Shown here: piece after piece, positions 62,189 through 64,000 of the stretch
Layout of the letters: the number at the start of each line of letters is the position of its first letter
How positions within the stretch are numbered: the stretch's first letter is position 1
NCBI GenBank assembly: GCA_001689405.1
Contig: LUJO01000018.1
Coordinates: 129,647-193,646 of the forward strand
Direction of reading: 5' to 3'
Source of the DNA: Candidatus Homeothermus arabinoxylanisolvens
Lineage (GTDB): Bacteria; Bacteroidota; Bacteroidia; Bacteroidales; Muribaculaceae
Length of the DNA: 64,000 nucleotides
Made by a program: the position numbers and the translations under genes
The notes under the pieces: model-generated
The model's input: the letters and a program-made list of their open reading frames with translations, nothing else
What the model was told of the DNA's origin: nothing
Database searches by the model: none

Positions 62189-62944
62189 TTATTTGGCACT
62201 GTCGGGATTAGACATTTGAGAGGCGATCTTATTCAAAGTCTTTGAGATTTCTTCTAATGATACTTGGACTGTCTTATGGTTGGAAACAGAATGAGGTTTA
62301 ACTAACCCTAAGACTAAATCTTCCATAGAATCTTCAAGCGGACTTTGAACAAGCATATTTATTCTCTTTACAAACGTCTTGATAGGAATCACTGCATGAA
62401 GATTATACTTATCGTTGTACTTAACATCAACAATAATATCGAAATCTTTATCACACCATTCTTTATTTATATCTTCACACCAACCAATCATACTATTCCA
62501 AGCCTTTCCTGCTGCAATATAGACAGGATTCTGAGATGTGTTGATATACATATTTTGAAATTTGCTGTCAAGACTCTGGATTAATTCATCTCCAAAGTTT
62601 ATACATACATTAGAGGCATCATATCTGCTGGGATTTGAGACTTGCAAAAAGAAAGCTTTCTTATATACTATTATTCGACAAGTAAGATGGGGACGATGTT
62701 CTTCTTCCCATTGTCGTTTCATCTCCTCTAACTGCATCTTATTTTGTTTAAGAGTATGAATGGTTACAATAATCATCGCAAATGATGCTAACGCACCAAT
62801 GAAGCTGCTCCAAAAAGATAACCACGTTTGTGGTTCTCCTATAATTGGTAAACCACATGGAATTTGGAGAATAAAATTCAATGCGACGGGTACTAATAAT
62901 AGCCCGATAATAAGTATGAGATATTTGATTTTCATCTTGTTCAT
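62189..62944 (-). CDS. Two-TM membrane protein of unknown function
   Basis: 251 residues. Two N-terminal TM helices (about 6-28, YLILIIGLLLVPVALNFIL, and 41-66, TWLSFWSSFIGALASFAMIIV), then a coiled-coil-like linker (KQNKMQLEEMKRQWEEE) and a soluble domain of about 160 residues with strand-rich segments (RIIVYKKAFFLQVSNPSRYDASNV). No enzyme motif recognised. It starts the minus-strand unit and ends 6 bp before vsr. Membrane partners of defence systems often look like this, but that is only inference. Confidence 0.65.
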   Translation of the reverse strand: MNKMKIKYLILIIGLLLVPVALNFILQIPCGLPIIGEPQTWLSFWSSFIGALASFAMIIVTIHTLKQNKMQLEEMKRQWEEEHRPHLTCRIIVYKKAFFLQVSNPSRYDASNVCINFGDELIQSLDSKFQNMYINTSQNPVYIAAGKAWNSMIGWCEDINKEWCDKDFDIIVDVKYNDKYNLHAVIPIKTFVKRINMLVQSPLEDSMEDLVLGLVKPHSVSNHKTVQVSLEEISKTLNKIASQMSNPDSAK

Positions 62945-63016
62945 ATGTCTGTTTTATATTCAAAATTACTAATAAAATCTGAGTCTACAAAGCAAACCCG
63001 CGAAAGATAAGATTAA

Positions 63017-63053
63017 AACGCCCCGGCAAGAAGGAGAGTCTTATCGGGGCGTT
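63017..63053 (-). terminator. Terminator of the tandem paralogue genes
   Basis: A 9-bp stem AACGCCCCG / CGGGGCGTT with 19-nt loop; the minus-strand 3' side runs into TTTTAATCTT. It lies 35 bp after the end of the frameshifted gene. Confidence 0.7.
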
Positions 63054-63087
63054 GGTCAAAGGGTTATGGGCGTATTAGCGGATGGAA

Positions 63088-63520
63088 TCAGAGGCGGATG
63101 CAGGCGATGCGGCAGCCGGGGACTTGGCTGGTGGCGAGGGGCTGGCAGTCTTCGTCGGCGAAGTGGAGGAAGCCGTGCGACTTGGCGGTCTGTTTCAGCC
63201 AGTGGATGAAGTGTTGGCTCGGTCCAGCCTCGCCGCTGCTACGCGGTCATCTCAGCGTGGATGACTTCTTGTGCGCCTCGGAGACTGATGCGGATGATTA
63301 TGAGGGTCATGTCGGGGATTCCGAGATGGCCTTCGGAGCGTTCCCACAGGCGGAACTGAATGGTACGGTCCTCGCCGAAGTAGTGGATGCAGGCTCCGAC
63401 GGAGTTCCAGTCGAGAGTGGCATCATCGGGGTCGCTGCCGAATACTTCTGTGATATATGCGCGGAAGTCGAGGAAGAAGTCCACGATGGCGTCGCGGGTT
63501 GTGGATTTGATTTCTTGCAT
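63088..63520 (-). pseudogene. Frameshifted second copy of the tandem paralogue
   Basis: The frame from the ATG at 63520 (MQEIKSTTRDAIVDFF) stops at TAG (63241-63239) after EVIHAEMTA. One base further the +1 frame continues SSGEAGPSQHFIHWLKQTAK, then SHGFLHFADED and SQVPGCRIACIRL, ending at 63088. This tail aligns with the C terminus of the intact neighbour (NGFRHIADES, NQVPGCKITCLTL). A single-base insertion (or a sequencing error) has split the gene. Family unknown. Confidence 0.75.
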
Positions 63521-63534
63521 GGGTGGAGTGGGTG

Positions 63535-63981
63535 TTAAAGGGTTAAACAAGTGATTTTGCATCCGGGTACCTGATTCGGTGCGTCCGTGGGGCCGTGGCT
63601 CTCGTCGGCGATGTGGCGGAATCCGTTAGCTTTTGCCGCATCGCGTAACCATAAAGATACGGCATCGGCTTCTGCCTGAGGTTTCGCCACGAGCCCGGAG
63701 ATGTGGAACACGGAAACGATGACGGTCATGTCGGGTATTCCGAGATGTCCGTCAGAGCGTTCCCATAGACGGAACTCAAAGGCTCGGTTCTGTCCATGGT
63801 AGCGTGTGGTGGCACCGACACAGTTCCAGTCGAGCATGAGCTGGTCGGGAGTTGCTGAATAGTTTTCTACCATGTAGTTCACGAATTGCGTTGCACTCCA
63901 TTCTCGGCTGCACTCGGCATAGCTCAAGCAAGCTTGGCTCTGCTCTCGTTGGCACGAGAAGTCATGGTAGAATTTATACAT
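63535..63981 (-). CDS. Hypothetical protein, intact copy of tandem pair
   Basis: A 148-residue protein, family not recognised. It is paralogous to the next gene: LDWNCVGATTRYHGQNRAF, FRLWERSDGHLGIPDMTVIV and the C-terminal QVPGCKITCL are shared. No signal peptide or TM segment. The fold cannot be guessed from motifs. The start is near the window edge, at MYKFYHDFSCQREQ; a later start is possible because conservation begins around residue 28. The gene ends 15 bp before the ATG of its paralogue. Confidence 0.7.
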   Translation of the reverse strand: MYKFYHDFSCQREQSQACLSYAECSREWSATQFVNYMVENYSATPDQLMLDWNCVGATTRYHGQNRAFEFRLWERSDGHLGIPDMTVIVSVFHISGLVAKPQAEADAVSLWLRDAAKANGFRHIADESHGPTDAPNQVPGCKITCLTL

Positions 63982-64000
63982 TAACTTTGTGATTATTAGT

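Noticed and set aside
1..64000. rRNA operon, transposase or insertion sequence
   Set aside because: None found; no DDE/HUH transposase motifs, terminal inverted repeats or rRNA segments were recognised on either strand.

Overview
The window is a chromosomal segment of a gut-type Bacteroidales bacterium, most likely Muribaculaceae or a close relative. The evidence is the porPKLMN type IX secretion cluster, a methylmalonyl-CoA decarboxylase/epimerase operon, TonB-dependent receptors, DUF3857 proteins, an absence of strong Shine-Dalgarno sequences, and promoters of the Bacteroidetes form (TTTG, about 19-20 bp, then TAnnTTTG). The family assignment is inference; the order is well supported.

Bases 1-45810 are mostly core genome. 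The layout is: argD (cut by the left edge)-proC, then ssb-lpxB followed by a DUF4062/STAND ATPase, a GH20 hexosaminidase, carbonic anhydrase, a low-Mr phosphatase and a MATE exporter (all +); sdaA, an SGNH hydrolase and tRNA-Asp (-); the type IX secretion operon porT-porP-K-L-M-N (-) and an SDR enzyme; a TPP riboswitch controlling a TonB receptor and a PnuT-type permease, a thiamine uptake pair (+); a TonB receptor-DUF362 pair (-); two DUF3857 proteins (+); a structured RNA candidate that looks 6S-like; rpsU-xerC-hpf (-); aspS-nif3-zinc ribbon protein (-); the sodium-pumping methylmalonyl-CoA decarboxylase operon (-); and dnaK (+).

Bases 45811-64000 are accessory. Immediately after dnaK is an islet with a small antitoxin-like ORF and a zeta-type kinase. 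It is followed by a second, synonymously diverged copy of the last dnaK codons and of the dnaK-type terminator, so the islet sits between two dnaK ends. Next come a gene-poor stretch, an ATPase/nuclease, a phosphoesterase, a small Cys-rich protein, an alcohol dehydrogenase, a RhuM protein and a broken Fic remnant.

Bases 52603-62944 form an AT-richer, single-strand defence cluster. In transcription order it has a two-TM protein, Vsr endonuclease, an XRE controller, a C5 cytosine methyltransferase, a McrB-like motor, a LlaJI-type nuclease and, 18 bp downstream, a 1034-residue SIR2-APAZ-MID-PIWI protein. The last is a single-chain, catalytically dead short prokaryotic Argonaute with an intact-looking SIR2 NADase. 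This arrangement of a restriction-modification system and a fused SIR2-Argonaute in one apparent operon is the most interesting part of the window. The right edge holds two tandem paralogues of unknown function, one frameshifted.
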